Shown here: positions 18,557 to 28,596 of the stretch, piece by piece
Layout: the number at the start of each line of letters is the position of its first letter
Position numbering within the stretch: position 1 is the first letter of the stretch
Assembly: GCA_028690035.1 (NCBI GenBank)
Contig: JAQVCA010000001.1
Location: 219,940-283,939 of the forward strand
DNA length: 64,000 bases
Origin: Comamonas sp.
GTDB lineage: Bacteria > Pseudomonadota > Gammaproteobacteria > Burkholderiales > Burkholderiaceae_C
Direction: 5' to 3'
The notes under the pieces: generated by a model
What the model was told of the DNA's origin: nothing
The model's input: the letters and a program-made list of their open reading frames with translations, nothing else
The model's database searches: none
Position numbers and translations under genes: made by a program

Positions 18557-19552
18557 ATGCCCCCATCGCCCAACGCCCCCGCTAACGCCCACACTCAAAG
18601 GTCATTGCGCCACAGCGCGCCGCCTGCGCTGTGGGCTGCAGGACTCGTGTTGCTGGCACTGGCATGGGGTGGGGGGCGTTTGTGGCCCCAAATGGCAATG
18701 GCGCCCAGCGCTTTGCCACCCAGCCTAGCGGTGCATGAGGATCGGCGCAACGCCCCCCTGACCACCGAGACACCCACCGAGCTGCGCCTGAGCAGTGTCG
18801 GCCCAGAATGGAAAGACCTGACGCCCGTGCAGCGCGACATTCTGCAGCCTTTGCACCTGCAATGGCCTGCCATGGGGGGCCTGACCAAACGCCGCTGGCT
18901 ACTGCTGGCCGAACTGTACCCGGGCATGAGTACCAAAGAGCAAACCAAGCTGCACGAGCGCATGCAGTCTTGGGCCAGTCTGAGCGCACAGCAGCGCAAC
19001 CAGGCGCGCCTGAATTTCTCGAATGTCAAGCGCTTGACTCCTACCGAGCTGGCTGCCAAGTGGGAGGAATACCAGGCCTTGAGTCAGGCAGAAAAACAGC
19101 GCCTAGCAGACGAAGCCCGTGCGGCGCAACAAGCTGTCAAGGCCACACGCAAAAAGCGCAAGCTCACGCGCGTGCCTGCAGCTGCCAGTGCGCCAGCTGC
19201 CGCCAATCCGCCCAAGATTTTGCCGCCTGCCGATATGGCACCGGCAATGCCTAAGCCGCCCACCACGCCAGTGCCTGTCGATGCCCACGTCGTTGCCGCA
19301 CCTGTGGTCGCGCCCAGTGTGGCACCTGCACAGCCGTTGCCATCCATAACAGATGCTGCGCCCTTGCCTGTGCAAGTACCCCAGCCGATGTACACCATGG
19401 ATTTGCCCCCGTTACCCCAAAGTAACCCGGCTGCCAGCACTGCCACGGATACGCCCCATCACACTGTGGTGGCACCAGCACCAGTACCCACCTCAGAGAG
19501 GCCAACGCCAGACGGCACCCACCACCCTCCTGCCTTGCCGCACATGCCCTAA
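18557..19552 (+). CDS. DUF3106 domain-containing protein
   Basis: The 331 residues contain an N-terminal membrane anchor or signal (LWAAGLVLLALAWGGGRLW), then a DUF3106 helical region (WKDLTPVQRDILQPL, MQSWASLSAQQRNQARLNF, LTPTELAAKWEEYQALS) and a long proline/alanine-rich tail from about residue 215. The helical part resembles periplasmic sensors such as CpxP and Spy in amino-acid style, but that is only an impression. It follows the sigma/DUF3619 pair by 42 bases and probably belongs to their operon. Confidence 0.8.
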   Translation: MPPSPNAPANAHTQRSLRHSAPPALWAAGLVLLALAWGGGRLWPQMAMAPSALPPSLAVHEDRRNAPLTTETPTELRLSSVGPEWKDLTPVQRDILQPLHLQWPAMGGLTKRRWLLLAELYPGMSTKEQTKLHERMQSWASLSAQQRNQARLNFSNVKRLTPTELAAKWEEYQALSQAEKQRLADEARAAQQAVKATRKKRKLTRVPAAASAPAAANPPKILPPADMAPAMPKPPTTPVPVDAHVVAAPVVAPSVAPAQPLPSITDAAPLPVQVPQPMYTMDLPPLPQSNPAASTATDTPHHTVVAPAPVPTSERPTPDGTHHPPALPHMP

Positions 19553-19656
19553 GCGTAGCCCTGTCTAGGTTCCAGCACGACAGCGCATCGGCCACAGTAC
19601 CCATGGTTTAGGCTGACTGTCACTTTTTTGTCCTGTTTTTGCCTTATTGTCGCGCC

Positions 19657-20199
19657 GTGACCGCTCCCGCTCCAACCTCCTCCTGCTCGCCAGACTCTGG
19701 TACCGATCTACATGCCCCCGGTCTAGTGCGCCGTATGGCTTGCTGGCTCTATGAGGGCTTGCTGATGTTTGCCCTGATGATGGTGGCGGTGCTGCTGCAA
19801 ACCGCGCTGGCGCTGCTGCTGCCTGCGTTCAACCACCCCGTCTTGCTGCAAACCACCAGTGTGCTGCTGTGGGGTGCCTACTTTGTCTGGTTCTGGCGGC
19901 ACGGTCAGACTTTACCCATGAAAACTTGGCGCATCGCCATCGTCGATACCCAGGGTCAGCCAATCCACAACCTGCGCGCACTGGCGCGTTATGCCTACAG
20001 CTGGATCTGGTGCATGCCGCTGCTGGTGCATCTACTGGGCTGGCAACTGCCGCTGACGCAGCTGGCGCTGTGGCAAGGCGCTTGGGTACTGACCTGGGCA
20101 CTGCTCAGTCGCCTGCACCCGCTGGGGCAGTTCTGGCACGATGCTTGGGCAGGTACGCGCTTGGTGTCTACCGCCCCCATGAAAGCACGCACGACATGA
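19657..20199 (+). CDS. RDD family membrane protein
   Basis: The 180-residue protein carries the RDD domain: LVRRMACWLYEGLLMFALMM, a second and third helix, and the TLPMKTWRIAIVD segment. RDD proteins are small polytopic proteins, some with proposed transport roles. GTG at 19657 is preferred; the track starts six codons earlier at TTG. Its stop overlaps the dgkA start (ATGA). Confidence 0.85.
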   Translation: MTAPAPTSSCSPDSGTDLHAPGLVRRMACWLYEGLLMFALMMVAVLLQTALALLLPAFNHPVLLQTTSVLLWGAYFVWFWRHGQTLPMKTWRIAIVDTQGQPIHNLRALARYAYSWIWCMPLLVHLLGWQLPLTQLALWQGAWVLTWALLSRLHPLGQFWHDAWAGTRLVSTAPMKARTT

Positions 20200-20588
20200 C
20201 CCCCCCCCACCCGCACAAGGCCCGCACGGGTTTTTCGCGCCTGTGGCATGCCACATGCTATTCCTTACAAGGGCTGCAGGCGGGCTGGCAAGAAAAAGCC
20301 TTCCGCCTCGAAGTCCAGCTCGCCTGCCTCTTATTGCCTACCGCATTTTTTTTAGGCCAAAACTGGGTGGAGCGCATGCTGCTAGTGGGCAGCGTGCTCT
20401 TGGTTTTGATAGTCGAACTGCTCAATAGTGGTATTGAGGTGGCCATCGACCGCATCGGCCTAGAGCTGCACCCTTTATCCAAAAAAGCCAAGGATCTGGG
20501 CAGCGCTGCCGTGCTGCTTAGCCTGCTGCTCAGCGCCCTGACCTGGGGCAGTGCCTTGCTGACCTACTGTGAAAGATGGTTGCCATGA
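20196..20588 (+). CDS. dgkA: Diacylglycerol kinase
   Basis: The 130-residue inner-membrane enzyme phosphorylates diacylglycerol to phosphatidic acid in membrane-lipid turnover. It has the N-terminal amphipathic part (SLQGLQAGWQEKAFRLEVQL), three membrane helices and the signature VELLNSGIEVAIDRIG with catalytic glutamate and asparagine. The start overlaps the RDD stop and its own stop overlaps the next gene. The ORF track reports it within a longer 239-codon frame starting at 19869. Confidence 0.93.
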   Translation: MTPPHPHKARTGFSRLWHATCYSLQGLQAGWQEKAFRLEVQLACLLLPTAFFLGQNWVERMLLVGSVLLVLIVELLNSGIEVAIDRIGLELHPLSKKAKDLGSAAVLLSLLLSALTWGSALLTYCERWLP

Positions 20589-21202
20589 CCAGCCCAACCT
20601 CCCTGCCCCTAACAACTCCCAACTTTTCTTTGTGCGTGTACTGCGGCTCGCGCCCGGGCCACGACCATGCCTATACGCAGGCTGCGCAAGCCGTTGGCCG
20701 CTGGATTGGCACGCACGGCGGACAGCTGGTCTATGGTGGCGGGCGCACCGGCTTGATGGGTCAAGTGGCGGAAGCCACGCGCCTGGCCGGCGGTCGCGTG
20801 GTGGGCATCATCCCGCAAGCACTGGTTGATCGGGAAGTGGCCAATCCGCTGTGCGACGAGCTGCATGTGGTGGCCAACATGCACCAGCGCAAAGCCATGA
20901 TGGCCGAACGCAGCCACGCCTTTTTGGCCTTGCCCGGCGGCATTGGTACCTTTGAAGAGCTGTTTGAAGTGTGGACTTGGCGCCAGCTCGGCTACCACGA
21001 CAAACCAATTGGCATCCTGAACGTGGCAGGCTACTACGACAGCATGTTGCAGTTCTTGCATTCGACCGTCAGCACCGAGTTCATGGGCAGCTGGCAAATG
21101 GAACTGGTACATACCGACCACCGCATCCCCGAGCTGCTGGCGTACCTGGTGCAGGCCGCTGGCACCAGCCCGGAAAGCCAGCCACTGGAAGAACGTATTT
21201 AA
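20585..21202 (+). CDS. LOG family protein (cytokinin-riboside phosphoribohydrolase type)
   Basis: The 205-residue TIGR00730 Rossmann-fold protein has the nucleotide-binding GGGRTGLMG and the catalytic PGGIGTFEE. These enzymes cleave ribose-5-phosphate from nucleoside monophosphates. The start at 20585 overlaps the dgkA stop in an ATGA, suggesting coupling; ATG 20576 is the alternative. Confidence 0.92.
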   Translation: MTSPTSLPLTTPNFSLCVYCGSRPGHDHAYTQAAQAVGRWIGTHGGQLVYGGGRTGLMGQVAEATRLAGGRVVGIIPQALVDREVANPLCDELHVVANMHQRKAMMAERSHAFLALPGGIGTFEELFEVWTWRQLGYHDKPIGILNVAGYYDSMLQFLHSTVSTEFMGSWQMELVHTDHRIPELLAYLVQAAGTSPESQPLEERI

Positions 21203-21296
21203 AAATATAGCTGCAGCCGCTTACTCCTTGGTCATTTTAGACATAAAACGGCATAAAACTGTTTATATACCAGCGGTTGCAGCTCTTCTTTTTGAC
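21201..21296. repeat. Dispersed palindromic repeat, copy 3
   Basis: The arms ATAGCTGCAGCCGCTTA and CAGCGGTTGCAGCTCTT flank an AT-rich core. It begins right at the stop codon of the LOG gene and lies between convergent genes (LOG and rpoD). Confidence 0.8.
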
Positions 21297-21383
21297 AAGT
21301 CCTGCAGTCTCCTGAAAACGAATGCGACTGCGTCGGTGACGGTGACGGTGGTTGAAAGCGCAACAGCACCCACGCTAAGGCAC

Positions 21384-21415
21384 AAAAAAGCCTACTCTGC
21401 TTACACAGAGTAGGC
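21384..21415 (-). terminator. Rho-independent terminator after rpoD
   Basis: On the minus strand GCCTACTCTG pairs with CAGAGTAGGC and is followed by six T. It stands 31 bases after the rpoD stop. Confidence 0.9.
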
Positions 21416-21445
21416 CTCTAGTCTGAAAACCAGCTAAGACACAAC

Positions 21446-23986
21446 TTACAACGAATCAATAAAGCTGCGCAGTTTGTCACTGCGGCTAGGGTGTTTCAAC
21501 TTGCGCAGCGCCTTGGCTTCAATCTGGCGGATGCGCTCGCGTGTCACGTCAAACTGCTTGCCCACCTCTTCCAACGTGTGGTCGCTGGTCATTTCAATAC
21601 CAAAGCGCATGCGCAGCACCTTGGCTTCGCGCGGGGTCAAGCCATCGAGGATGTCTTTGACCACATCGCGCAGACCTGCCTGCATCGCAGCGTCCACCGG
21701 CGCGGTGTTGTTGGTGTCCTCGATGAAGTCACCCAGGTGGCTGTCGTCGTCATCACCGATGGGGGTTTCCATCGAGATCGGCTCTTTGGCGATCTTCATG
21801 ATCTTGCGCACTTTGTCCTCGGCCATCTCCATCTTCTCGGCCAAGATGCTGGCATCGGGCTCAAAGCCAAACTCCTGCAGATGCTGGCGCGAGATGCGGT
21901 TCATCTTGTTGATGGTCTCGATCATATGCACCGGAATGCGAATGGTGCGCGCCTGGTCGGCGATCGAACGCGTAATGGCCTGACGGATCCACCACGTGGC
22001 ATAGGTCGAGAATTTATAGCCACGGCGGTACTCGAACTTGTCCACCGCCTTCATCAGGCCGATATTGCCCTCCTGGATCAAATCCAGGAACTGCAGGCCA
22101 CGGTTGGTGTACTTTTTGGCAATCGAGATCACCAAGCGCAGGTTGGCCTCGATCATCTCTTTCTTGGCAAAACGGCTGGCACGTTCGCCATCGTTCATGC
22201 GCTTGTTGATGCGCTTGAGTTCTTCCAGCGGTACCACCACGCGGTTTTGCAGGTCGATCAGCGCTTGCTGCAGCTCCTGCACATCGGGAATATTGCGCCC
22301 CAAGACCGCGCTGTAGGGCTTGTTGGCCGACGCGTGCTTTTCGACCCACTGCAAGTTGAGTAAATTGGCAGGAAACTCCTTGATGAACAGCTCTTGGGGC
22401 ATGCCGCACTTGTCCACGATGATCTTGCGCAGTTCACGCTCTTTCTTGCGCACATCATCGACTTGGGCGCGCGCCATGTCGCACAGTTTTTCGATGGTCT
22501 TGGCCGTAAAGCGGATGGTCATCAACTCTTCGGTGATGGACTTTTGCACTTTGGCGTACGCCGGCGAGCCCCAGCCGTCTTTGTCGTAGGCCTTGCGCAG
22601 CTTCTCAAATAGATCGCGCATGCGGTCAAAGCGCTCCAGCGCCTCCACCTTGAGCTTTTCCAACAGGCGCGTCATGGCCTTGGAGCCGCCCTTGCCGTCG
22701 TCATCGTCGTCTTCGTCGTACTCGTCGAAGTCTTCTTCGGCCACGTAGTCGTCGTTTTCATGGGCATTGACAAAGCCGTCCACCACGGTGGAAATCACCA
22801 CCTTGCCTTCACGGATGTCGTCTGCCATTTGCAGCACTTCGGCAATCGTGGCGGGCGATGTGGAGATGGCCTCCATCATGTCCATCAAGCCGCCCTCAAT
22901 GCGCTTGGCGATTTCAATTTCGCCTTCGCGCGTGAGCAGCTCCACCGTGCCCATTTCGCGCATGTACATGCGCACGGGGTCGGTGGTGCGGCCAAATTCA
23001 GAATCCACGGTGGATAGCGCCGCTTCGGCCTCTTCCTCGGCTTCTTCTTCAGTGGTCGCAGACTGGCCGGTGTTGTTCAGCAACAGGGTTTCGGCATCGG
23101 GCGTTTGCTCGTACACCGCCACGCCCATGTCGCTGAGCATGGCGATCACCACTTCCAGCGTTTCGGCATCAACCAGCTTGTCGGGCAAGTGGTCGTTGAT
23201 TTCCGCATGCGTCAGGTAACCGCGCGTCTTGCCCAGCTTGATCAACAGCTTGAGGCGCTGGCGGCGTGTGTTCATTTCCTCTTCGGTCAGGACGGTTTCG
23301 TCCAAGCCGAATTCCTTCATCAAGGCGCGCTCTTTGGCCTTGCTGATTTTCATACGCAGAGGCTTGACTTTTTCTGTGCCCTCGGCGGCAACCACTTGTT
23401 CTTCAGGTTCGGCTTCGAGCTCCAGATCGGCTTCGATGTCACTCAGGTCGGCGTCATCGTCCAGTGCATCGCCCTTGTCCTTAGGTTTGCGCCCGCGCTT
23501 GGCTGCGGGTTTGGCATCGTCGCTTTTGGCGGTTTTCTTGGCGACCGTTTTTTTCGCAGCCGGCGCCTTGGTCACGCCTTCCACGCTGTCCAATGCATCC
23601 ACAACGGCGCTCTCGGCATCGGATACAGCCGCCGCCGATTTGGCGCTGTTTTTGCGGGCGGCGGTTTTTTTGACTGCCGGCACGCCCGTGTCAGGCACTG
23701 CACTCAAGACCTCAGCGGCAGCGACAGTGGCGGTAGTGGTTTTTTTGGCCGCTGTTCTTGCAGTGGCTACTTTTTTGGCTGTAGGGGGCGTTCCTGCAAC
23801 CGCGACCACATCTTGCGTAGCGGTGGCCACTGTCTTGGCAGCCGTTTTCTTGGCGGCCGTTTTCTTGGCAGCCGTTTTCTTCACGGCAGGCGCTGTGCCA
23901 TCGATTGCTTTTTTGGTGCTGCGCTTGGGAGCGGCTTCGGCCAAGAGGGCGTCAGCCATGGCTTTGAGTTCGGCTTTGGTTGCCAC
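21446..23986 (-). CDS. rpoD: RNA polymerase primary sigma factor
   Basis: Housekeeping sigma-70. All regions are present: 1.1 (acidic start around [16 protein letters not shown]), 1.2 ([20 protein letters not shown]), region 2 ([19 protein letters not shown]), region 3 and region 4 with the helix-turn-helix [23 protein letters not shown] at 23986 is chosen because AAAGGAA precedes it and [15 protein letters not shown] is a plausible start. The product is 846 residues, well above the 613 of E. coli, mainly because of a long N-terminal lysine/alanine region with [11 protein letters not shown] repeats (about residues 20-170). It follows dnaG, as in the macromolecular-synthesis operon. Confidence 0.96.
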   Translation of the reverse strand: MATKAELKAMADALLAEAAPKRSTKKAIDGTAPAVKKTAAKKTAAKKTAAKTVATATQDVVAVAGTPPTAKKVATARTAAKKTTTATVAAAEVLSAVPDTGVPAVKKTAARKNSAKSAAAVSDAESAVVDALDSVEGVTKAPAAKKTVAKKTAKSDDAKPAAKRGRKPKDKGDALDDDADLSDIEADLELEAEPEEQVVAAEGTEKVKPLRMKISKAKERALMKEFGLDETVLTEEEMNTRRQRLKLLIKLGKTRGYLTHAEINDHLPDKLVDAETLEVVIAMLSDMGVAVYEQTPDAETLLLNNTGQSATTEEEAEEEAEAALSTVDSEFGRTTDPVRMYMREMGTVELLTREGEIEIAKRIEGGLMDMMEAISTSPATIAEVLQMADDIREGKVVISTVVDGFVNAHENDDYVAEEDFDEYDEDDDDDGKGGSKAMTRLLEKLKVEALERFDRMRDLFEKLRKAYDKDGWGSPAYAKVQKSITEELMTIRFTAKTIEKLCDMARAQVDDVRKKERELRKIIVDKCGMPQELFIKEFPANLLNLQWVEKHASANKPYSAVLGRNIPDVQELQQALIDLQNRVVVPLEELKRINKRMNDGERASRFAKKEMIEANLRLVISIAKKYTNRGLQFLDLIQEGNIGLMKAVDKFEYRRGYKFSTYATWWIRQAITRSIADQARTIRIPVHMIETINKMNRISRQHLQEFGFEPDASILAEKMEMAEDKVRKIMKIAKEPISMETPIGDDDDSHLGDFIEDTNNTAPVDAAMQAGLRDVVKDILDGLTPREAKVLRMRFGIEMTSDHTLEEVGKQFDVTRERIRQIEAKALRKLKHPSRSDKLRSFIDSL

Positions 23987-24257
23987 TGGGGTTCCTTTTC
24001 TGCACTGTTCTGCAAAAACCGCCCGAATGCCGACGACAGGCATATGGGGCTATCCACACAACGCCCGCGCACAGGCGTTGCACTTACACATCTTGCACAG
24101 ACGTGCTGGGAGCAGCGCTCCCTGGGCAAGATAGTGGGGCGATCATTTGGTGTACAGCCCTTGCGAAAGATGGCCCAGCCTGGTTGGCTGTGGCGTGCAT
24201 GCGCTTGCACGTGGCCGGGTCGGAGGTACTGCTGTCGCTCTTGCCGATGAAGTGCCA

Positions 24258-24286
24258 ATTATAGGCGCCCCCAGCAAATGCAAGCC
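24258..24286 (-). promoter_or_regulatory. Candidate sigma-70 promoter of rpoD
   Basis: On the minus strand a perfect TATAAT is preceded by CTTGCA about 15 bases upstream. It lies in the 363-base gap between dnaG and rpoD, which holds no ORF I would accept and no other recognisable signal. A separate rpoD promoter in this place is usual. Confidence 0.55.
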
Positions 24287-24349
24287 CCAAACTCAAAACT
24301 TTGTCAAGCCCTGCCAATATCCCAACGGCTCTCTGGGCAGCAGCGCCCC

Positions 24350-26218
24350 TTACAGCAACCGGCTGCGCGCCTGAAGTGCCTGGTAGCGCTGGCGCACCTC
24401 TTGGTTGCTAGGGTCTTGGGCATAGGTTTGCGCCAAAGTGGTCAGCAACTCATGGATGCGCCGACTCAACCACGGTTTCAGAATGCTGCGCAACTCGTCG
24501 TACTGGGCCTGCACATCGTCCTCGGGGTGGGCCAGAGGGCCTTGCATCAGCGCCAGCACCCAATCGGCATGCAAAGTTTGCATTAAATTGGCCTTTAAGG
24601 CAGGCCAGGCAAGCGCTCCATGCTCTTGAAATTGACTTTCTAGCCAGCGAAAAAACGGACCATGGGGCGCAGGCATATGCACCAGTGCATCCAGGTCGTC
24701 GTTGTCCAAACGCTCCAGCAGCGCCATGTGCGATAGCAGCAGACGCACCGCCTGGTCTGGCCCGGTGGTGATTTCTGCACGCGGCAATGCCCGCCGACTG
24801 GTGCGCTCCTGCGCAAAGCGCTGCCCACGGGGCGTGAAGGCGGGAGCCCAAGCAGGCCGTGCGCTGGCATCGGTCGATGCAGCTCCAGCGCTGCTGCGCC
24901 CTACCCCCGGGTGGGGCGTCGATGCACGCTCCCACAGGGCCTGCAGCTCGGCAGCCGGCAGGGCAATGTGCTGTGCCAGCTCATCAAGCACCAAGCGTTT
25001 GAGCGTGCTGGGGGGCAGCAGACGCCACAGGGGCTCTGCTTGGCTGGAGAGTTTGGCGCGCCCGGGCGCGCTGCCCAGGTCGCAGCCTTCACTGGCACAG
25101 GTCAGCAAAAACTGGTTGAACGGCTGCGCTGCATGCACCAGGCGCGCAAAGGCATCGCTGCCGTGCGCGCGGATAAAGCTATCGGGATCGTGTTCGGGCG
25201 GCAAGAACAAAAACTTGGCGCTGCGCGTGTCGTTGAGCAGCGGCAGCACGGCTTCCAGCGCTTTGCGCGCCGCACGCTGTCCGGCGACATCGCCATCGAA
25301 GCTGAACACCACCGCATCGGTAAAACGCAGCAGTTTGTGCATATGTTCGCTGGTGCAGGCGGTGCCCAGCGTAGCCACGGCATTGGCAAACCCCAACTGT
25401 GCCAAGGCCACCACGTCCATATAGCCCTCACAAACCAGGGCGTAGCCGCTGTCGCGCATGGCGCTGCGCGCTTCAAACAGGCCGTACAGCTCGCGACCTT
25501 TATGAAACAGCGGTGTTTCGGGGGAGTTGAGGTATTTGGGCTTCTCGTCCCCCAGCACGCGCCCGCCAAAGCCAATGCATTGGCCCTTGACGTCCCGAAT
25601 CGGGAACATGATGCGATCGCGAAAGCGGTCGTAGCGCCGATCTTCTTCGGCATGGTGAATGACGAGGCCGCTCTCGGTCAGCAGCGCGCTGGTGTAATCG
25701 GGGAACACACTGGCCAAGTAATTCCAGCCAGCGGGCGCATAACCCAGGCCATAGCGCTGGCTGATGCTGCCCGACAGGCCCCGGCGCTTGAGGTAATCGA
25801 TGGCATGTGGTGCGTGCTTGAGTTGCTCGCAATAGACTTGTGCGGTGCGCTCCAGCACTTGCCCTAGACTGTCTTGCTGCTCTTTGTGTGCTTGACGCTG
25901 GGCACGTTGCTGGGGCGAGACCTCTTCTTGTGGCACCTGCAGCCCCACCTCCTGCGCCAGGGACTGCACTGCCTCCATAAACTCCATCCCAGTGTGCTCC
26001 CGCAGAAAGGCAATCGCATCCCCGCCCTTGCTACAGCCAAAGCAATGGAAAAACTGCTTGACCGGGCTGACGCTGAATGAGGGCGACTTCTCCCCATGAA
26101 ATGGGCACAGGCCCATGAAGTTGGCACCGCTTTTTTTCAGCGTGACATAGCGCCCCACGACGTCCACGATATCGACGCGCTGCAGAAGGTCTTGGATGAA
26201 AGAAGCTGGAATAGACAC
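24350..26218 (-). CDS. dnaG: DNA primase
   Basis: Makes RNA primers at the replication fork. The 622 residues show the N-terminal zinc ribbon (CPFHGEKSPSFSV, HCFGCSKGG), the Toprim catalytic domain (VCEGYMDVVALA with glutamate, SFDGDVAGQRAA with the DxD-type acids) and a C-terminal DnaB-binding domain. GTG at 26218 gives MSIPASFIQDLLQRVDIV, the normal start; the ORF track adds 13 codons. Confidence 0.95.
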   Translation of the reverse strand: MSIPASFIQDLLQRVDIVDVVGRYVTLKKSGANFMGLCPFHGEKSPSFSVSPVKQFFHCFGCSKGGDAIAFLREHTGMEFMEAVQSLAQEVGLQVPQEEVSPQQRAQRQAHKEQQDSLGQVLERTAQVYCEQLKHAPHAIDYLKRRGLSGSISQRYGLGYAPAGWNYLASVFPDYTSALLTESGLVIHHAEEDRRYDRFRDRIMFPIRDVKGQCIGFGGRVLGDEKPKYLNSPETPLFHKGRELYGLFEARSAMRDSGYALVCEGYMDVVALAQLGFANAVATLGTACTSEHMHKLLRFTDAVVFSFDGDVAGQRAARKALEAVLPLLNDTRSAKFLFLPPEHDPDSFIRAHGSDAFARLVHAAQPFNQFLLTCASEGCDLGSAPGRAKLSSQAEPLWRLLPPSTLKRLVLDELAQHIALPAAELQALWERASTPHPGVGRSSAGAASTDASARPAWAPAFTPRGQRFAQERTSRRALPRAEITTGPDQAVRLLLSHMALLERLDNDDLDALVHMPAPHGPFFRWLESQFQEHGALAWPALKANLMQTLHADWVLALMQGPLAHPEDDVQAQYDELRSILKPWLSRRIHELLTTLAQTYAQDPSNQEVRQRYQALQARSRLL

Positions 26219-26260
26219 AAGCGCAATGGTCTGGCTGGCCCCGCACGGCGCAACCAAGGC

Positions 26261-26287
26261 AAAAAAGCCCGGTAGAAGCTACCGGGC
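26261..26287 (-). terminator. Rho-independent terminator after flhC
   Basis: On the minus strand GCCCGGTAG/CTACCGGGC with a three-base loop is followed by six T. It closes the flhDC transcript about 35 bases after the flhC stop and insulates it from dnaG. Confidence 0.9.
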
Positions 26288-26322
26288 ATCAAGAAGGGAA
26301 AGGGGGAAAACTGCGCGGCAGT

Positions 26323-26904
26323 TTAATGCAGCATCAACGCACCTGCACTTTTGCTTTTGCCTGCACGCGCTGGCGGGGTGCACAAACCACATTCGTAGTG
26401 CTTGGCGTTTTCATACATTTCGGTCACAAACATGCCAGCGCACTTGCTGCATTTGGTGCGGGTGAGCATCTGTGCATCCACAAACTTGACCAGACGCCAA
26501 GCACGGGTAAAGGACAGCAGGCAATCGAGCTCCAGCACCTGTACCTGCTCTGTGTACAGGCGGTAGGCTTTGGTCAGTACGTCGATGGGGTCGGCGTCCA
26601 CGCCCTTAGACAGGTACTCGTAAATGTTCAGGAACAGCGAGCTGTGGATGTTTTCCTGCCACGTCAAGAACCAGTCCGTCGAAAACGGCAGCTGGCCTTT
26701 GGAGGGCGATTTGCCCGCAATCTCTTTGTACAGACGGATCAAGCGCTCGTACGAGAGCGTGGTCTCAGACTCCAGCACCTGCATGCGTGCGCCCATTTGG
26801 ATGAGCATGGCTGCGCGTTCAATCTGGCGCGATTCATGCAGTACGCTTTTCACAGCAGCCGCTTTGGCAGCAGGGATAGTAGCGACAGTGGCGGTAGCAC
26901 CCAT
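26323..26904 (-). CDS. flhC: Flagellar master regulator subunit FlhC
   Basis: DNA-binding partner of FlhD in the FlhD4C2 activator of early flagellar genes. The 193-residue protein has the four zinc cysteines (CSKCAGMF and YECGLC) and the conserved helical core (QLPFSTDWFLTWQENIHSSL). ATG at 26904 follows GGAG; the ORF-track start lies 21 codons further upstream. Its presence indicates a motile organism with peritrichous-type class I control. Confidence 0.95.
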   Translation of the reverse strand: MGATATVATIPAAKAAAVKSVLHESRQIERAAMLIQMGARMQVLESETTLSYERLIRLYKEIAGKSPSKGQLPFSTDWFLTWQENIHSSLFLNIYEYLSKGVDADPIDVLTKAYRLYTEQVQVLELDCLLSFTRAWRLVKFVDAQMLTRTKCSKCAGMFVTEMYENAKHYECGLCTPPARAGKSKSAGALMLH

Positions 26905-26947
26905 GGTGGTAACTCCTTGAACAATCACAAGAACAGGAAGGCTGTGC

Positions 26948-27274
26948 TTAGAGCACTTCCGACACACGGCTGGCCATGACGATGTTGGCGTGCATGGTGT
27001 TCAGCGCATCGTTGGTGTTTTTGTTGGTGCTGTGGTTGGTCAGCAAGCTCCAGACCAGTTCATCGTCTACACGGAAGCTGCACAGCAAGGTATTGCGCGA
27101 GGCCAGCTTCAGGATTTGTCCCGCCGACAGAACACCCAGCAGATCGCAGGCCTCTTCGCTCAGCCCCAGACGGAAGATGGCCTCCGCCTTGTCCTGGCGA
27201 ATCAAGTTTTGCGCCAGCATCAAATAGGTCAGGTTGGCTTCGCGGATCTCGGCGAGAAGTTGTTCATTGGTCAT
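26948..27274 (-). CDS. flhD: Flagellar master regulator subunit FlhD
   Basis: The 108-residue helical protein starts MTNEQLLAEIREANLTYLML and has the conserved QNLIRQDKAEAIFRLGLS. It forms the heterohexamer with FlhC, encoded 43 bases downstream. ATG at 27274 follows AAAGGAAG. Confidence 0.95.
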   Translation of the reverse strand: MTNEQLLAEIREANLTYLMLAQNLIRQDKAEAIFRLGLSEEACDLLGVLSAGQILKLASRNTLLCSFRVDDELVWSLLTNHSTNKNTNDALNTMHANIVMASRVSEVL

Positions 27275-27652
27275 GGTGCTTCCTTTCCTGGGTGGGCAGT
27301 CTTTGCAGAGTGCTTTATGTGCGGTACAGGTACTGGATACCGCGCTGTTGTGGAAGCAATTGTGTGCCGACCGGGTTGCCAACTTGAGTCGGCGCACATC
27401 CATGCAGGTTGTCGGTGTGAGCGGAAGAGGCGTGTCGGTGCGAGTGCTACACCTTGTCAGATTTTTTCTTACACGCCACCTGCCAAGCTCGCGACCAGCG
27501 CAGGTGGGCCGCAGCGCTACAAGGCACTTATTGCAACGCTGGGTGCTACTTTAATAGCAGCATTCGCCCTTCCAGCGGCGAAATAGCCGGGGTTTTACCA
27601 GCCATCCCACACGCTTGGTGGCCGAGAGCCCCCTGGGCATCGGACACTGCGC
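27275..27652. other. Control region upstream of flhDC
   Basis: A 378-base stretch without an acceptable ORF between flhD and the sulfurtransferase gene, whose 3' end faces it. The long untranslated region suits a heavily regulated master operon, but I see no promoter box or operator clear enough to place. Confidence 0.5.
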
Positions 27653-28561
27653 TTATGCAGCACCCTGTGCATACGGGCGACTGGCATCGCTGCACCACTG
27701 ACTCCAACTACCAGCAAACAACGCCGTGGGTGCAAAACCTGCCAACTCCATCGCCAACAGATTGGGGATGGCACTGACACCACTGCCACACTGATGCACC
27801 ACGCTGGCTGGATCGCGCCCAGCCAGCAAAGCCTCGAACTCGGCACGCAGCAAGGCCGCAGGTTTGAAACGCCCATCCAGCCCCAAATTGCTGCCGAAAG
27901 GGCGATTGAGCGCACCGGGGATATGCCCGGCCACCGGGTCTAGTGGCTCCACCTCACCGCGAAAACGCTCTGGCGCACGCGCATCGACGATGGTCTGCTG
28001 TGCATCGCCCAGGCGCTGCTGCACCTGCTGCACATCCACCAGCTGGCGCAGCGGGTCATGCAGCACAAAGTGGCTGGCTGGGCGCGGTGCTGCCTCCCCG
28101 GCCACCAGGGCGCCACCGGCTGCTGCCCAATGCGGCAAACCACCATCGAGCACGGCCACTGCATCGTGGCCCGCCCATTTGAGCATCCACCACAGACGAC
28201 CGCAGAAATTGGCGCCCTGGCGGTCGTACACCACCGCCTGCATATCGTTGCGCAAGCCCACCGCAGACAGCCATGCGGCAAAGCGCTCGCGGCTGGGCAA
28301 TGGGTGGCGCCCGCCACTGGGCGACTGGTCATCGGGTGCCGCACTCAGCGCCGTCTCCAGATGCGCGTATACCGCACCGGGGATATGCGCATCCGCATAC
28401 TGCTGTTGCCCAGCCTGGGGCTGCTGCAGATCAAAGCTGCAATCAAACACCATGCAGGGACGACCACTGTCTAGCAGCGCATGCAGTTGGGCCGGAGAAA
28501 TCAAGAGCGAAAACGCACCGCCCGAAGGAGGCAGCGTGGTAGAAGTAGCAGCATCAGCCAT
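27653..28561 (-). CDS. sseA: Sulfurtransferase, two rhodanese domains (3-mercaptopyruvate type)
   Basis: The 302-residue protein has an N-terminal rhodanese domain (DCSFDLQQPQAGQQQYADAH, IPGAVYAHLE) and a C-terminal catalytic one (IPGALNRPFGSN) with the active cysteine loop HQCGSGVSA. The CGSGVxA loop is that of 3-mercaptopyruvate sulfurtransferases; thiosulfate sulfurtransferases usually have CRKGVT. It stands alone, with a transporter gene just upstream. Confidence 0.88.
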   Translation of the reverse strand: MADAATSTTLPPSGGAFSLLISPAQLHALLDSGRPCMVFDCSFDLQQPQAGQQQYADAHIPGAVYAHLETALSAAPDDQSPSGGRHPLPSRERFAAWLSAVGLRNDMQAVVYDRQGANFCGRLWWMLKWAGHDAVAVLDGGLPHWAAAGGALVAGEAAPRPASHFVLHDPLRQLVDVQQVQQRLGDAQQTIVDARAPERFRGEVEPLDPVAGHIPGALNRPFGSNLGLDGRFKPAALLRAEFEALLAGRDPASVVHQCGSGVSAIPNLLAMELAGFAPTALFAGSWSQWCSDASRPYAQGAA

Positions 28562-28596
28562 AAGTCAAGCCATTCCAAAATAAGGCAACAAGGCGC

